Source: Enterococcus mundtii (GTDB lineage Bacteria > Bacillota > Bacilli > Lactobacillales > Enterococcaceae). Taken from it: a stretch of DNA of 58,171 nucleotides. The DNA lies in assembly GCF_003957375.1 (NCBI RefSeq), contig NZ_CP025472.1, forward strand, positions 1 through 58,171, given 5' to 3'. Below the pieces are notes generated by a model. It made no database searches, was not told the DNA's origin, and saw only the letters and a list, made by a program, of their open reading frames with translations. Position 1 is the stretch's first letter. Each line of letters starts with the position of its first letter. A program made the translations under genes and the position numbers. Positions 9,913 through 18,580 of the stretch are shown piece after piece.

Positions 9913-10248
9913 TCAAAAATCATTAGGAAGGTGCGCTGTAATATCTGAATCTGCCAAGTGTTCTGATTCATCTTTTGATAAGTCGCCTTCTAAATGATTC
10001 TTTAAGGCTATTAAGAGGTTAGCCAACGTTTGATCAGTAAGTGTGATACCCTTTCGCATTTCCCCTTCAGGCGTCCAATTACGTAAATCATAAACAGCCT
10101 TACGGCCATTATAAGAAACTTTATTTAGTTCAACTGTAGTCCCCCATTTTGTACGATTGAGAATAGCAATCTCTTCTACCTTCTCAAATGATACATTTGG
10201 ATTCTTTTTTTCTTGGTCTGGTTGGTTTTGTGATAAATCCATTACCAT
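9913..10248 (-). CDS. YdbC/PC4-like single-stranded nucleic-acid-binding protein
   Basis: A 111-aa protein whose core (LNRTKWGTTVELNKVSYNG, KAVYDLRNWTPEG, RKGITLT) matches the YdbC family, bacterial relatives of the PC4 transcription coactivator that bind ssDNA as dimers. A perfect AGGAGGT precedes the ATG. Inside a transfer operon it probably coats or delivers the transferred strand, or acts in transcription; that role is inferred. It lies between sortase and pcfB-like genes, 17 bases before the latter. Confidence 0.85.
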   Translation of the reverse strand: MVMDLSQNQPDQEKKNPNVSFEKVEEIAILNRTKWGTTVELNKVSYNGRKAVYDLRNWTPEGEMRKGITLTDQTLANLLIALKNHLEGDLSKDESEHLADSDITAHLPNDF

Positions 10249-10280
10249 TGAAAATACCTCCTAAATTTTGATCATGTCTG

Positions 10281-10975
10281 TCACTCTGTCATTGTTGCTC
10301 GAACCATCAATCGATAATCCGTACCAGCCCGACTTCCATCACATGTCAGCAAGGTCAAGTAATGTGGTTCTTCCGGATTATCCAACATATACTGCCCTTC
10401 ACTTTGGTGGATAATTCTTGTCTCTTGTATCTCATACGTAGCTGTTTTTCCATAGAAAGTAATTTCTACTTGGTCGCCAACAGAAACATTCTTCAATCCA
10501 CCAAACAATAGTCCGCTATTGGTCATATAATGCCCCAACAGAGCAAAATTTCCTCGTCCGATTCGTTGATTCGGTTTCACAGTTCCTGCTCCAATACTAA
10601 GATTGGCCTGTGTCATACCTTCCAGAATTGGTAATTCCAACCCTATCGTTGGTATCCGTATAATTCCCACCCCATATTTTTGAATCAAATCCTTCGAATC
10701 GATCGAAAGATTTTGGGGCGTAAATCTTCAACATCGTCTCCTGAATAATCACCAATAACTCTTCTATATGGCGTTTTTCCACTCATTTCGCTTAGTCCAG
10801 CTTGTTGTAGATTTGAAATTTGTTGGTCAAACTGTCTCTGTCGATAGTGCATCGTGCCGATAATCGTTCCTATTAGTAAAACGACACTCAATATCCCAAG
10901 AATAATTTTCTTTTTGTGCGGGTGCTGCTTAAATTTTAATCGAATCCTTCTAAGCTTTATTTGTAATGCCTTCAA
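10281..10975 (-). pseudogene. Sortase, split by an apparent 1-nt frameshift
   Basis: An N-terminal membrane-anchored piece (HKKKIILGILSVVLLIGTII) and a catalytic piece overlap in different frames. Adding one T to the forward T4 run at 10711-10714 joins them as RPKNLSIDSKDLIQKYG and gives about 231 aa, a normal sortase. The fold motifs are present: substrate pocket GIIRIPTIGLELPILEG, His in FALLGHYM, Cys in TLLTCDG and Arg in TDYRLMVRA. The start is taken as TTG with AGGAG seven bases upstream. It follows the adhesin gene across a terminator and probably anchors plasmid-coded surface proteins. Confidence 0.85.
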
Positions 10976-11048
10976 TGCATTGCTCCTTTCCTTCGGAGAT
11001 AAATGAACCAAAATATTTTTTCGTTTTTTGGATCAAACTTACTAAAAA

Positions 11049-11082
11049 AGAGACAAGGAATTTCTTCCTTCGTCTCTTCTTA
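11049..11082 (-). terminator. Intrinsic terminator between adhesin and sortase genes
   Basis: On the minus strand, GAGACGAAGGAA pairs with TTCCTTGTCTC around a GAAA loop and is followed by six Ts. It would reduce expression of the transfer genes relative to the adhesin while letting some transcripts pass, because no separate promoter is obvious before the sortase gene. Confidence 0.75.
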
Positions 11083-11098
11083 ATCATCTATTTTGATT

Positions 11099-14000
11099 TT
11101 AAAATAGGTTCGAAAAAACAGCCTTAAGCTCTTCCAAAATACTTGCATTTCCTGCTTGTGGGATTGACGGAACTTGTGGTGTCTTTAGATCTTTTGGTAT
11201 AACTGGTAATTCAGGTTCTTCTTCTGGAGTTAAGAAGAGGACTGTTTGATCCTCATTTTCTAAGTCGAAATGCTCATTTACCAGATTCTCCATTTCAGGA
11301 TCATCATAGATCATATGAGTCGCTACCAATTCATATCCGCTCTCCATTGTGTTTGCTGGCAAATCTAATGTAATTGGTAATTCGTGTTCTTCGTCACCAG
11401 TGGATACAAACGATGAAGTATCTTCGGAAACAACTGCTACTTGCTCTTTTGTGTCTTTATTGACTTTAATGTATTGCGTAAGCATATAGTATTCATGGTC
11501 TTCTTTCCCCCACGAATCCAAGTAAAGTCGGTTAAATGATTGTCTTTTGTTGGATCTAAAACTTTACTTCCAGTTTCAGTTTCCACAAATAGCGTCTCCA
11601 CTTCTAAATCTAAACGGTGATTTTCTACTTCAAAGACAATAACTTCACCATCATTTTCTGGTGAAACTTCAAACGTATACTCTTCTTCGTTTGCATGATA
11701 CCAAGGTAGTTCTTGGGATTCTACCAACAAATAATGTCCAGTTGGCAATCCATCGATATTGATCTCACCATTTTCATCTGTCAAGAACGTTCCAATAAGA
11801 ACAGCTTCTTCAGGAGTTTCCTCATCGATTTCATCTTCACCTTCTAGATCCGTTGAGTCTTCTGACTCAGTTGAATCATCGGTATCGATTTCATCAGAAT
11901 TGGTTGTCTTTACAGCGTCTTCGTTCTCTTCAGTATCAGTATCTTCTTCAACGTCTTCACTTTCTTCAGGCGCTTCCTCGCTATCTTCTTCAGGATCAGT
12001 TTCTGGTGCTGGCACTCGATATAAATCAAAAGCAACACCTTCTAGCGGTTTTTGATCCATTCCATCGGTTTTAATAACTTGAACACCTGCACGAGCTAAA
12101 CGATTAATAATTGCGCCTGTCAGGTCCTCTTCTGGCTCTTCCTCCAGATCTATATCCTCTTCAGTACCAGGAGTTTCAGCATCTAAATTGGCATTAGTTG
12201 TCACTCCTTCTGCGTCGTCCTCCTCAGAATCAGCGTCAGGGTCTTCTTCTGCTTCGTCACCTTCAGCTTCGTCTTGACTTGCTTCTACTTGAATATCAAA
12301 AGAAACATCGTTGTTCTCTGGATCGTATACAAAATGGTGCTTCGTGTCATCCATTACATGATCGGGACCGGCATAGAGTTCTTGGATATACATAGGAATT
12401 GTTTGATTTGGCAATTTCAGCCCTTCAAAAGCAATTTTGCCTTCTTCGACTACTGAATAGCCTAACGTAGTATCAGCAGCTAATTCTTCTTCTCCAACAA
12501 GTAGTTCTTCTGCTAATCGTAGGGCAAATACTTGCCCGTTTTTCGCATTTTCTAATTCAACAACCGCTTTACCATCTTCCCAACCAGTTAGAACTTCTTG
12601 CATTTTTAGACCATAGATATTTAGGTCTTGTAGGAAGTTTTCTACTTCTAAAGAAGAGGACGTGATATCAACCGTTTGTCCTGCATAATCGATTGAGAAC
12701 GGAATTGGTTCGTCTAAAAGAACAACACCTGCGGGTGCAGAAACTTCAACGACTTCGTACTTACCGATAAACAGTAGTGGATCTGTCGTAAATTTACCAT
12801 CTTCGCCTGTAGTCCAAACGATATCTTCACCATCTGCTTGTAAGAATTTTCCTGCTTCATAACGCAGTGTACCGTCACCGGTCACGACATCTTCTGTTGG
12901 GCGAATCTTAAAGCCAAATCCATCCCCATTTCGTTGTTCGAATTCAATCGTCGTGTAGTCGCCATGATCACTTTCATTTACAACAGTAGAAACACCTGTT
13001 TCAACTGTTTTAGAAAGCTCTAGTTGTCCTTTTTGAGGCTTATTATCAAAAGTTGCCGTGACTGTTTCATTTACTTTGATTGTAATTGTTTGTGGCTTGC
13101 TGTTAATCACATAACCATTCGGTGATTGAATCTCTTCCATTGTCACCTTTTGATCATGGATTAAATCACGCCATTCACCAATTCCTTGATTGTTCGTTGT
13201 GATTTCTTTCGTTTTTCCATCATTTGTTGTAAAACGGAAAACTGCTCCTGCTAAAGGTTTTCCAGTAGTTTCATCTAATTTACGAACAGCTGCATGACCT
13301 TGTTTTTCAACTTTAACATTTAATGCAGCAATTCCTGGATCGGGTAAATGCAGACGAGAAAGATCTTGTGTTGTCCCATTCGTGTAAGCAAACGTGGTTC
13401 CTATCCCCGATCCATTAGGATCATATTTTGTTAGTCGAACTACTCCTGAATCATTAGAATTTGCAGAAGCAGCAATGACTAAATCATTTCCATCTTTTCG
13501 TACACTCACACCAGCCGTATTAGTTGAAACAGTACCATTCCAAGAAGAAAAACGGTTATGAGTATCTCGAACGCGTATTTCTTCGCCAGCTTTAACTGTT
13601 ACAGTAGTGTTGTGCCAAGAAGGATTTAGATCATGTTCAGCAATCTTTTTATCGACAGCAGCTTTGAACGAATCATATTTCGCTTTACCAAATGTTCCGT
13701 AATTGATAAAGCTACCTCCCATTTCATCCCACACTAGCATTTGTGTTAACGCATAATTTTCCATACTACGCTGGTTATAGTAACCAAAGTATCCGATAAA
13801 ACGAAGTCTTCTTGATCGACTTTCTGGAGATACTACATTATTAAGGTCTAATTTTTGATCGTATAAAATGCCAGCTTCTGTAAATACCCCTTCTTGAATA
13901 CAGAAAACATCTTCGCCATCAATTTGCCAACGAATGATCTTGTCATGCGTATAATGTAGACCAGAAGGTGTATAACGTGCGACATTAACATCTAAACGAC

Positions 14001-14448
14001 CATTTTCAGACAAACGATAAGAAGAACTTCTAGTCATTTTCTCTTCTTTAAGTTTTTGCCATTCATCTGATTGTGCAGCTAACTCCTGTTGCTCAGAATA
14101 CGATCCCAATTCATGAAGATCTTTTTCTCCGATAAAGAATTCTTTCATATTATCAGGGACTTCTTTAGTTATTAATTCCGGCCCGTCATTAGCTAGTTGA
14201 CTCTCTCCGGTTTGGATAGATCCAACAAAATCTCGATTGTTCATTAAGGGCAGCAACACTGGATCACTAACAGGTTCATTAGTTTCCTTATTGCTATCTA
14301 TTTCTTTCGTATCAGAACCATCATTGATTTTGATACTAGTTGATTGATCCAACAGTACCGTTGCCATACTATTTATCGGCAAACCTGTTGTAAGCAAAAC
14401 AGTCAGCAAGAACAAGCTGATCACTTTTTTCATTTTCTTATATTTCAT
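11099..14448 (-). pseudogene. Large thioester-domain surface adhesin with Cna-B repeats, split by an apparent 1-nt frameshift
   Basis: About 1116 aa once one G is restored in the G5 run at 11507-11511 (join IRGGKEDHEYYML). A signal peptide (VISLFLLTVLLTTGLPINSMA) is followed at about 175-240 by a thioester domain: Cys in EDVFCIQEG and Gln in YALTQMLVWDE can form the covalent-adhesion bond. Cna-B/SpaA-like modules come next (AAVRKLDETTGKPLAGAVF, VIKTDGMDQKPLEGVAFDL), with a long Asp/Glu-rich region between. The end reads VPSIPQAGNASILEELKAV, with an LPXTG-like IPQAG but no membrane helix or basic tail, so wall anchoring is uncertain. It probably promotes donor-recipient or host contact. GAGGAGACGATT precedes the start. 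Confidence 0.85.
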
Positions 14449-14477
14449 AATCGTCTCCTCATAAGCCTTTTAGCAAC

Positions 14478-14510
14478 AAAAAAAGACCAATGATTAGCTC
14501 ATTAGTCCTT
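14478..14510 (-). terminator. Attenuator-type terminator in the adhesin/transfer operon leader
   Basis: On the minus strand AGGACTAATGA pairs with TCATTGGTCT and is followed by seven Ts, ending 30 bases before the adhesin ATG. The rising arm contains the stop codon of a 17-codon leader ORF, the arrangement used in ribosome-controlled attenuation. A competing upstream hairpin (CCGAA...TTCGG, 14522-14541) lies within the ORF. Confidence 0.75.
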
Positions 14511-14555
14511 TACAACAATCTCCGAATATGACGGGCTTCGGCATCTACTATTCAT
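14502..14555 (-). CDS. Candidate 17-aa leader peptide of the transfer operon
   Basis: A minus-strand ORF encodes MNSRCRSPSYSEIVVKD. It has a good ribosome site (GAGGTG, seven bases before ATG), and its stop lies in the rising arm of the terminator at 14478-14510. Ribosome position on this ORF could decide whether transcription continues into the adhesin and T4SS genes. It is not a hydrophobic pheromone-type precursor like PrgQ. Coding function is inferred from the RBS and the overlap; the peptide resembles nothing I recognise. Confidence 0.5.
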   Translation of the reverse strand: MNSRCRSPSYSEIVVKD

Positions 14556-14573
14556 TTTTTATCACCTCAGTAC

Positions 14574-14606
14574 ATAAAAAAAAGGCAAGCTTTTCAGCTT
14601 TACCTC
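14574..14606 (-). terminator. Terminator after the LysM protein gene
   Basis: Minus-strand AGGTAAAGCT and AGCTTGCCT form an imperfect stem around GAAA, followed by a run of at least eight Ts. I see no good promoter between this hairpin and the leader ORF, so the adhesin operon may depend on read-through from the LysM gene. Confidence 0.7.
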
Positions 14607-14622
14607 TTTTTTACATTATTTT

Positions 14623-15495
14623 TTAATTATAAAATACAACTGTCCATCCAATTATATCGCCTTTAGCATTTAAGGCAGGATTTATTAAGAATCTAGTAAA
14701 CTCAACAAATTTATCCTCAGCCCATAATGCATATGCTTGTGCATTAGCCTCTTCTTGAGTAGCTGCAAAAATGCCGCTATTTCCAATATTAACAGGAATA
14801 TTATCAGTTTCATTGTCCTCGGAGCCATTGTCACCACCTGAACCATTATCCCCGCCTGTTGGAGGTGTTGTTTCTGTACCCCCACCAGAGGAACCGTTAT
14901 CGCCACCAGTTGGTGGTGTTACAGTGTTTTCTCCGCCAGTTGAGCCATTGTCTCCTCCCGCTGGTGGTGTCACGGTGTTTCCTCCGCCAGTTGAGCCATT
15001 TTCAGCACCTGTCGGCGGTGTTACTGTGTTTCCAGCATCCGTTGACCCACTATCTTCTGTTGCAGGAGGGGCAGGAACTGTCGCTGCTGGAGAACCTTGA
15101 TCAGTACTAGAACCAGTTGCTGGTGCTTGTCCGATTGGTTGCCCTGGATTGACTTTGTCGTTTTCGTTGATTACTGCTTGGCTAATAGTGTTCCCACTTT
15201 GATCTTGTACAGTAGCAATGTTTCCTTCAAATACTAACTTATTTCCCTCGAAAATGACATCTACATTCCCAATGCTATTCCATTCAGCTAATTTTTGAAC
15301 TGAAATATTTGTCGCTCCGCTAATGGCGCTTAGAGTATCGCCCCACTTTATCGTGTATTCATTGCCAGAAATTTCAGCTTTGATTTGTTCAACTGATCGA
15401 GGCGTCCATTCTGCGGCCTCTGCTTTTTCCGTCTGAATAGCTAACGCCACTCCTCCAACGGTTACACCGATTGCTAACACTTTTAACATTTTCAT
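14623..15495 (-). CDS. Secreted LysM-domain protein with Gly/Asn/Thr/Pro repeats
   Basis: A 290-aa protein with a signal peptide (VLAIGVTVGGVALAIQTEKAEA), a LysM peptidoglycan-binding domain at about 47-92 (NEYTIKWGDTLSAISGATN), a low-complexity linker at about 130-230 built from repeats of the GGDNGSTGGENTVTPPT type, and a C-terminal domain of about 55 aa ending IIGWTVVFYN. LysM enterococcal proteins with the same C-terminal domain are usually wall-associated. It is the first gene of the transfer-side transcription unit, so it may help mating contact; that is inference. Confidence 0.85.
   Translation of the reverse strand: MKMLKVLAIGVTVGGVALAIQTEKAEAAEWTPRSVEQIKAEISGNEYTIKWGDTLSAISGATNISVQKLAEWNSIGNVDVIFEGNKLVFEGNIATVQDQSGNTISQAVINENDKVNPGQPIGQAPATGSSTDQGSPAATVPAPPATEDSGSTDAGNTVTPPTGAENGSTGGGNTVTPPAGGDNGSTGGENTVTPPTGGDNGSSGGGTETTPPTGGDNGSGGDNGSEDNETDNIPVNIGNSGIFAATQEEANAQAYALWAEDKFVEFTRFLINPALNAKGDIIGWTVVFYN
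14826..15064 (-). repeat. Tandem repeat linker inside the LysM gene
   Basis: Degenerate repeats of about 16-17 codons encode Gly-Gly-Asp-Asn-Gly-Ser and Asn-Thr-Val-Thr-Pro-Pro-Thr blocks. At least four copies are visible. Length variation between strains would be expected here by slippage. Confidence 0.8.
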
Positions 15496-15559
15496 TTATT
15501 CTTCCTTCTTTCCTTTTTGTATTATATCAATATCATAATATACATATAATGATAGGTCA

Positions 15560-15629
15560 ACAATTATATCGTGGATTTTTTTCTTTTTTTCATCTATACT
15601 ACTTCTATAGATACTTAGGGGGTGTTAAC
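15560..15629 (+). promoter_or_regulatory. Divergent control region with a 7-bp inverted repeat
   Basis: This lies between the LysM/transfer operon (minus) and the small DNA-binding gene (plus). An inverted repeat ATCTATA...TATAGAT lies at about 15592-15612, and AGGGGG precedes the plus-strand ATG. It could be the operator through which the small protein controls itself and the transfer operon; no experiment supports this. Confidence 0.35.
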
Positions 15630-15869
15630 ATGAAAGATACCGATTCAAAAGAAATGCGAGAATGGATCTTAGATAATCTTGTTACAAAGCAAGGTGCTAT
15701 GAAAATTACGGGTCAGTCCGGACCTGCCTTTCAACAAGCAGTAAGAACGAACATGGTCACTCCTTTTGTTGAATACAATGAGTCTCCAGTAGTGCGTTTA
15801 TACTTAAAAAGTGAGATTGAAGCTTATGCAAAGCAAGTCGCACTTAGAAAGAATAAATTGAAAAAATGA
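15630..15869 (+). CDS. Small excisionase-like (MerR-fold) DNA-binding protein, candidate transfer regulator
   Basis: A 79-aa protein starting MKDTDSKEMREWILDN with a strong RBS (AGGGGG, seven bases before ATG). The helix-turn-helix-like stretch VTKQGAMKITGQSGPAFQQA followed by RLYLKSEIEAYAKQV is typical of small winged-helix excisionase-type proteins. It is divergent from the LysM/adhesin/transfer operon, the usual place for its regulator. Family and role are inferred from this short pattern and position. Confidence 0.6.
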   Translation: MKDTDSKEMREWILDNLVTKQGAMKITGQSGPAFQQAVRTNMVTPFVEYNESPVVRLYLKSEIEAYAKQVALRKNKLKK

Positions 15870-15919
15870 ATAATCAAAAGAACTATCATTCATTGGAAAC
15901 AAATGAATCCTAGCTTAGT

Positions 15920-16053
15920 AGTTACCAGGGAGGACGTCCTTCACGAAAAGGGCGCTTAGCGTTGAAATATTTCAAGAGTAAAGTATTCTTTGAGACTTTA
16001 AAAAGGAAAAACCTAAACCTAGAATTTGGATTGAAAAGATCTCCCTGGCAACT
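15920..16053. ncRNA. Inverted-repeat-bounded segment, candidate structured RNA
   Basis: AGTTACCAGGGAG at 15920-15932 pairs with CTCCCTGGCAACT at 16041-16053 (12 of 13). The one mismatch is A/C on the plus strand and a U-G wobble on the minus strand. Inside are shorter palindromes (GGACGTCC, TTGAAATATTTCAA, AAAGT...ACTTT). No ORF fits. It could be a minus-strand RNA or a binding site or small mobile element; I do not recognise the class. Confidence 0.4.
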
Positions 16054-16070
16054 ATTAAGATAGGATTTAC

Positions 16071-16283
16071 TTATTTATAATAACTATAAATTAAGCATAT
16101 CAAACCTGATAAATTTCGCCAAATGATATCCTGTGCATTTTCATACAATTTTAATAAAACGATTGATCGATATAGACCAAATATCTTTTTAGTCGAGAAA
16201 AACGGTTTAATATTGTATTTATTTAAAAATAATTTCCAACCATTTTGGTAAAGATAACATTTTAATTTTTTAATGAATTTCAA
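16071..16283 (-). CDS. Doubtful small basic ORF
   Basis: A 70-codon AT-rich frame with a TTG start and AAAGGA close upstream, encoding a basic, aromatic-rich peptide (LKCYLYQNGWKLFL, IWRNLSGLICLIYSYY). It follows the 16.3 kb membrane ORF and could be the end of a broken gene or chance. I recognise no family. Confidence 0.2.
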   Translation of the reverse strand: MKFIKKLKCYLYQNGWKLFLNKYNIKPFFSTKKIFGLYRSIVLLKLYENAQDIIWRNLSGLICLIYSYYK

Positions 16284-16311
16284 TATCCTTTTCTTGTAAA
16301 TTTTTTCACTA

Positions 16312-16533
16312 TCAAATCAACTTCAATGAAATCACTAAAAAACCAAACACAACAAAGTACCACAAAAATAATAGGACTAGCGGAAACCACAGAAGTCCGA
16401 AAAAATAATAATTCCAATAAACTACCGATCCTAAAATTAGAGTAACAAAACCACTGATAAAGATTCGCCAAAACCACATTGCTAGTTTTTCAAGTCGCCG
16501 TTCGTATTCTAGTGTCCATTCATTTGAAATCAT
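16312..16533 (-). CDS. Small two-helix membrane protein, unknown
   Basis: About 73 aa from ATG (MISNEWTLEYERRLEKL) with two hydrophobic segments (IFISGFVTLILGSVVYW and WFPLVLLFLWYFVVFGFLV). A GTG 12 bases upstream is an alternative start, with AAGGAG right next to it. It is followed by out-of-frame open sequence and precedes nothing recognisable. It may form a pair with the 127-aa membrane protein upstream. Confidence 0.45.
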   Translation of the reverse strand: MISNEWTLEYERRLEKLAMWFWRIFISGFVTLILGSVVYWNYYFFGLLWFPLVLLFLWYFVVFGFLVISLKLI

Positions 16534-16600
16534 AATTTGCGACACGCTCCTTCTACTGCTTCTATTTTCATCGAATTCATTTCTCCTATTAACCGATTGT

Positions 16601-16984
16601 TCAATGGTCCATTCGAAGCCCTAAATTAGTTTCTTTTTGTGCATAATCTTCGACAAGGCTCATTACATCTTGCCACACCTCATCAATACTTTTTTGATTT
16701 ACTTCTCTTTTGAACAAAACCCTACTTGAAATGCTCTCAGGATATACTAGAAGTGGATATGCTTTCCAGATAATTTGCTGAACATAATTTTTATCTACAT
16801 ATTCTTTAAGTTCATGATTGGAGTCATAAGCTAACTTTCGAGAAAATTGAACATTATTTATCGAATTATCAAAATTAGACTGCTCCATTTGTACTTTCAT
16901 TGCCATCGATATAATCCCAATAAACACAATCACATGAACCACTACTTTTAACAATCCCTCATATTTGTTTTTCAATATAAACAT
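16601..16984 (-). CDS. Bitopic membrane protein, unknown
   Basis: A 127-aa protein with one N-terminal membrane helix (LLKVVVHVIVFIGIISMAM) and a mostly helical outside domain that starts VQMEQSNFDNSINNVQFSR. GGAGG lies just before the ATG, so it is probably expressed. I recognise no family. It belongs to a run of small minus-strand genes of unknown role. Confidence 0.55.
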   Translation of the reverse strand: MFILKNKYEGLLKVVVHVIVFIGIISMAMKVQMEQSNFDNSINNVQFSRKLAYDSNHELKEYVDKNYVQQIIWKAYPLLVYPESISSRVLFKREVNQKSIDEVWQDVMSLVEDYAQKETNLGLRMDH

Positions 16985-17118
16985 TGCTATCCTCCTGATT
17001 CATTCTTAAGAATGCGATTAATTATTCTTCCGGCATACGTGTCAATTCATTCAGCGTTATAACCAAAGAGAAAAGATATTTATAATGAACAGCATCTATA
17101 ATTTTGGTGGTTAGTGGA

Positions 17119-17406
17119 CTAAACTAAAGCTCCGTCAAGAGCCAATAACGTTGATTCATTGTCATTAATGCAACTAAAAACCTGATTACCTGCCTCATGA
17201 AGACCTACTGGCTCAGCTGTCTCTTCACTCACTGTATTCGCAACTTTTGTAATGGCAACTGTCGTCTCAAGTTCTTTCATACTAGCCATAAAGTCCTCTT
17301 TGTCTTCTACGTCACACACTACTTCTTCATAAAATTCCATACATTTCCCTTCATTTTCAGCTGCTACAATTGCAAAATACGGGTCATTAATTTCAAAAAA
17401 TCTCAT
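17119..17406 (-). CDS. Hypothetical acidic protein
   Basis: A 95-aa acidic protein starting MRFFEINDPYFAIVAAENEG with a beta-alpha pattern (FFEINDPYFAIVAA, CMEFYEEVV). Small proteins with this opening are common in Firmicute plasmids and phages, without known function. An AGAGAGGAAG-type RBS precedes the ATG. Confidence 0.6.
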   Translation of the reverse strand: MRFFEINDPYFAIVAAENEGKCMEFYEEVVCDVEDKEDFMASMKELETTVAITKVANTVSEETAEPVGLHEAGNQVFSCINDNESTLLALDGALV

Positions 17407-17506
17407 TTGTTATCTTCCTCTCTAGTTTTTTATTTCTGTCGATACTAAACTATCTAATATTTATTCTTAAAAGCTCTATTGCTGTGCCACTTTTTGTGTT
17501 TTCTCC

Positions 17507-17671
17507 TCAATTTGCAGAAGTACGATTAGAATCTATATTAAGTTCAAAACCCTGTTTCTGAGCAAATGTTATTTCTTCTTCAAAAGCTTGTTGCGCCTTC
17601 ACTTTAGAACTATATAGCGTAGGTAAGTTTGACTCATTTGGGGTAATATTTATCGCCCAAACATATTTCAT
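17507..17671 (-). CDS. Small hypothetical protein (54 aa)
   Basis: An ORF starting MKYVWAINITPNESNLPTLY and ending in NRTSAN, preceded by GAGG ten bases before ATG. It fills the gap between two small genes on the same strand and has ordinary codon use. No family recognised. Confidence 0.45.
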   Translation of the reverse strand: MKYVWAINITPNESNLPTLYSSKVKAQQAFEEEITFAQKQGFELNIDSNRTSAN

Positions 17672-17709
17672 TGTCTTCGCCTCATTCCTTTATCTCTACC
17701 ATTAGTTGA

Positions 17710-17898
17710 CTAGTCTCCCTTGACCTCCTCTAAGTCGACAGGAGATACGTCTTGCGGGTATCTGCCTTCTAAATATTTCTGCTTGCCGATAACACATAAA
17801 ACGCCGTCCGGATAAGTACGAACATATTCGACGATCGTGCCTATTTCGAAGTTGTGATTATACCGGCTATTGCCTACGACTTTGAATTTTTTAGTCAT
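17710..17898 (-). CDS. Small hypothetical protein (62 aa)
   Basis: Starts MTKKFKVVGNSRYNHNFEIG; this ATG is preferred over one six bases upstream because AGGAGA has correct spacing only for it. Beta-rich sequence (GTIVEYVRTYPDGVLCVIG) suggests an SH3-like barrel, a guess only. Part of the same small-gene run. Confidence 0.5.
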   Translation of the reverse strand: MTKKFKVVGNSRYNHNFEIGTIVEYVRTYPDGVLCVIGKQKYLEGRYPQDVSPVDLEEVKGD

Positions 17899-17956
17899 TT
17901 TCATTCTCCTATTCCACAATCTCTTCCACTAATCAACTATTTGGGTGGATTACTGA

Positions 17957-18175
17957 CTAATTCAAGTTGCTGACTTCAATGCACAATGTAGGAATATCTT
18001 TTCCATCATGTGTACTAACACCTGCTTCTAGTAGCGTTACCTCATATTCTGCCGCTCGTGGGTAAGTTCCTATAATATCTTTAACTAAAATTCCTGTTGG
18101 GTAAGTCTCTTCTACAATTTCAAACGTTACATCGGCTTTGTCTGGGCAAAATTTCAATAATTCGTTTAGTTTCAT
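17957..18175 (-). CDS. Small hypothetical protein (72 aa)
   Basis: A 72-aa acidic protein (MKLNELLKFCPDKADVTFEI; ends TLCIEVSNLN) with GAGGAAC before the ATG. No family recognised. Expected to be co-transcribed with its small neighbours. Confidence 0.55.
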   Translation of the reverse strand: MKLNELLKFCPDKADVTFEIVEETYPTGILVKDIIGTYPRAAEYEVTLLEAGVSTHDGKDIPTLCIEVSNLN

Positions 18176-18236
18176 TTTCAGTTCCTCCTATTCGGATATT
18201 TCTGTCATAAAATTGCTTCTTTCAAACGTTCTGTTT

Positions 18237-18512
18237 CTAAAAATTCAACAGTAATTCAGGTTTTTTTAAAAACAGCAAAACATTTTTTTTGGATTTATGA
18301 ATTTTTCTTACATCAAATAGTTCTCCTGTTTCTAGAATCTCTATCCCCTTACCAGAACGAAGATTGTGAATGTCTACCGCTCCACTGTTGAAAATCCGGT
18401 ACTCGATTCCCAGATAGTACTCTCCCTTATCCACGAATTTACTTGTATGACCTGCCTTAAACACTTGGCAATGTTTCTTTTTAATTTGGCAATAAACTTC
18501 TTTTTGTTCCAT
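18237..18512 (-). CDS. Small basic hypothetical protein (91 aa)
   Basis: A basic, beta-rich protein (MEQKEVYCQIKKKHCQVF; KGEYYLGIEYRIFNSGAVDI). It lies just after a terminator and before a 72-aa gene. No family recognised; the short Cys/Lys-rich start does not form a clear zinc motif. Confidence 0.5.
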   Translation of the reverse strand: MEQKEVYCQIKKKHCQVFKAGHTSKFVDKGEYYLGIEYRIFNSGAVDIHNLRSGKGIEILETGELFDVRKIHKSKKNVLLFLKKPELLLNF

Positions 18513-18540
18513 AGCTATTAATCGTTCCTTTCTGATTGAA

Positions 18541-18580
18541 AAAAATAGAAGCTCATAGGAATTCCTACAAGCTTCTATTT
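18541..18580 (-). terminator. Intrinsic terminator
   Basis: AATAGAAGCT pairs with AGCTTCTATT across a 17-base loop, with a T run on the minus strand. It overlaps the last codons of the 86-aa gene and ends the 19.3-18.6 kb unit. Confidence 0.7.

Noticed and set aside
11759-12456. Long plus-strand ORFs rich in Ser/Leu opposite the adhesin gene
   Set aside because: They are the reverse of the acidic repeat-rich adhesin coding strand, have no ribosome sites and show low-complexity translation.
14771-15110. Plus-strand Pro/Val-rich ORF over the LysM gene
   Set aside because: It mirrors the Gly/Asn/Thr/Pro repeats of the minus-strand protein; no start signal.
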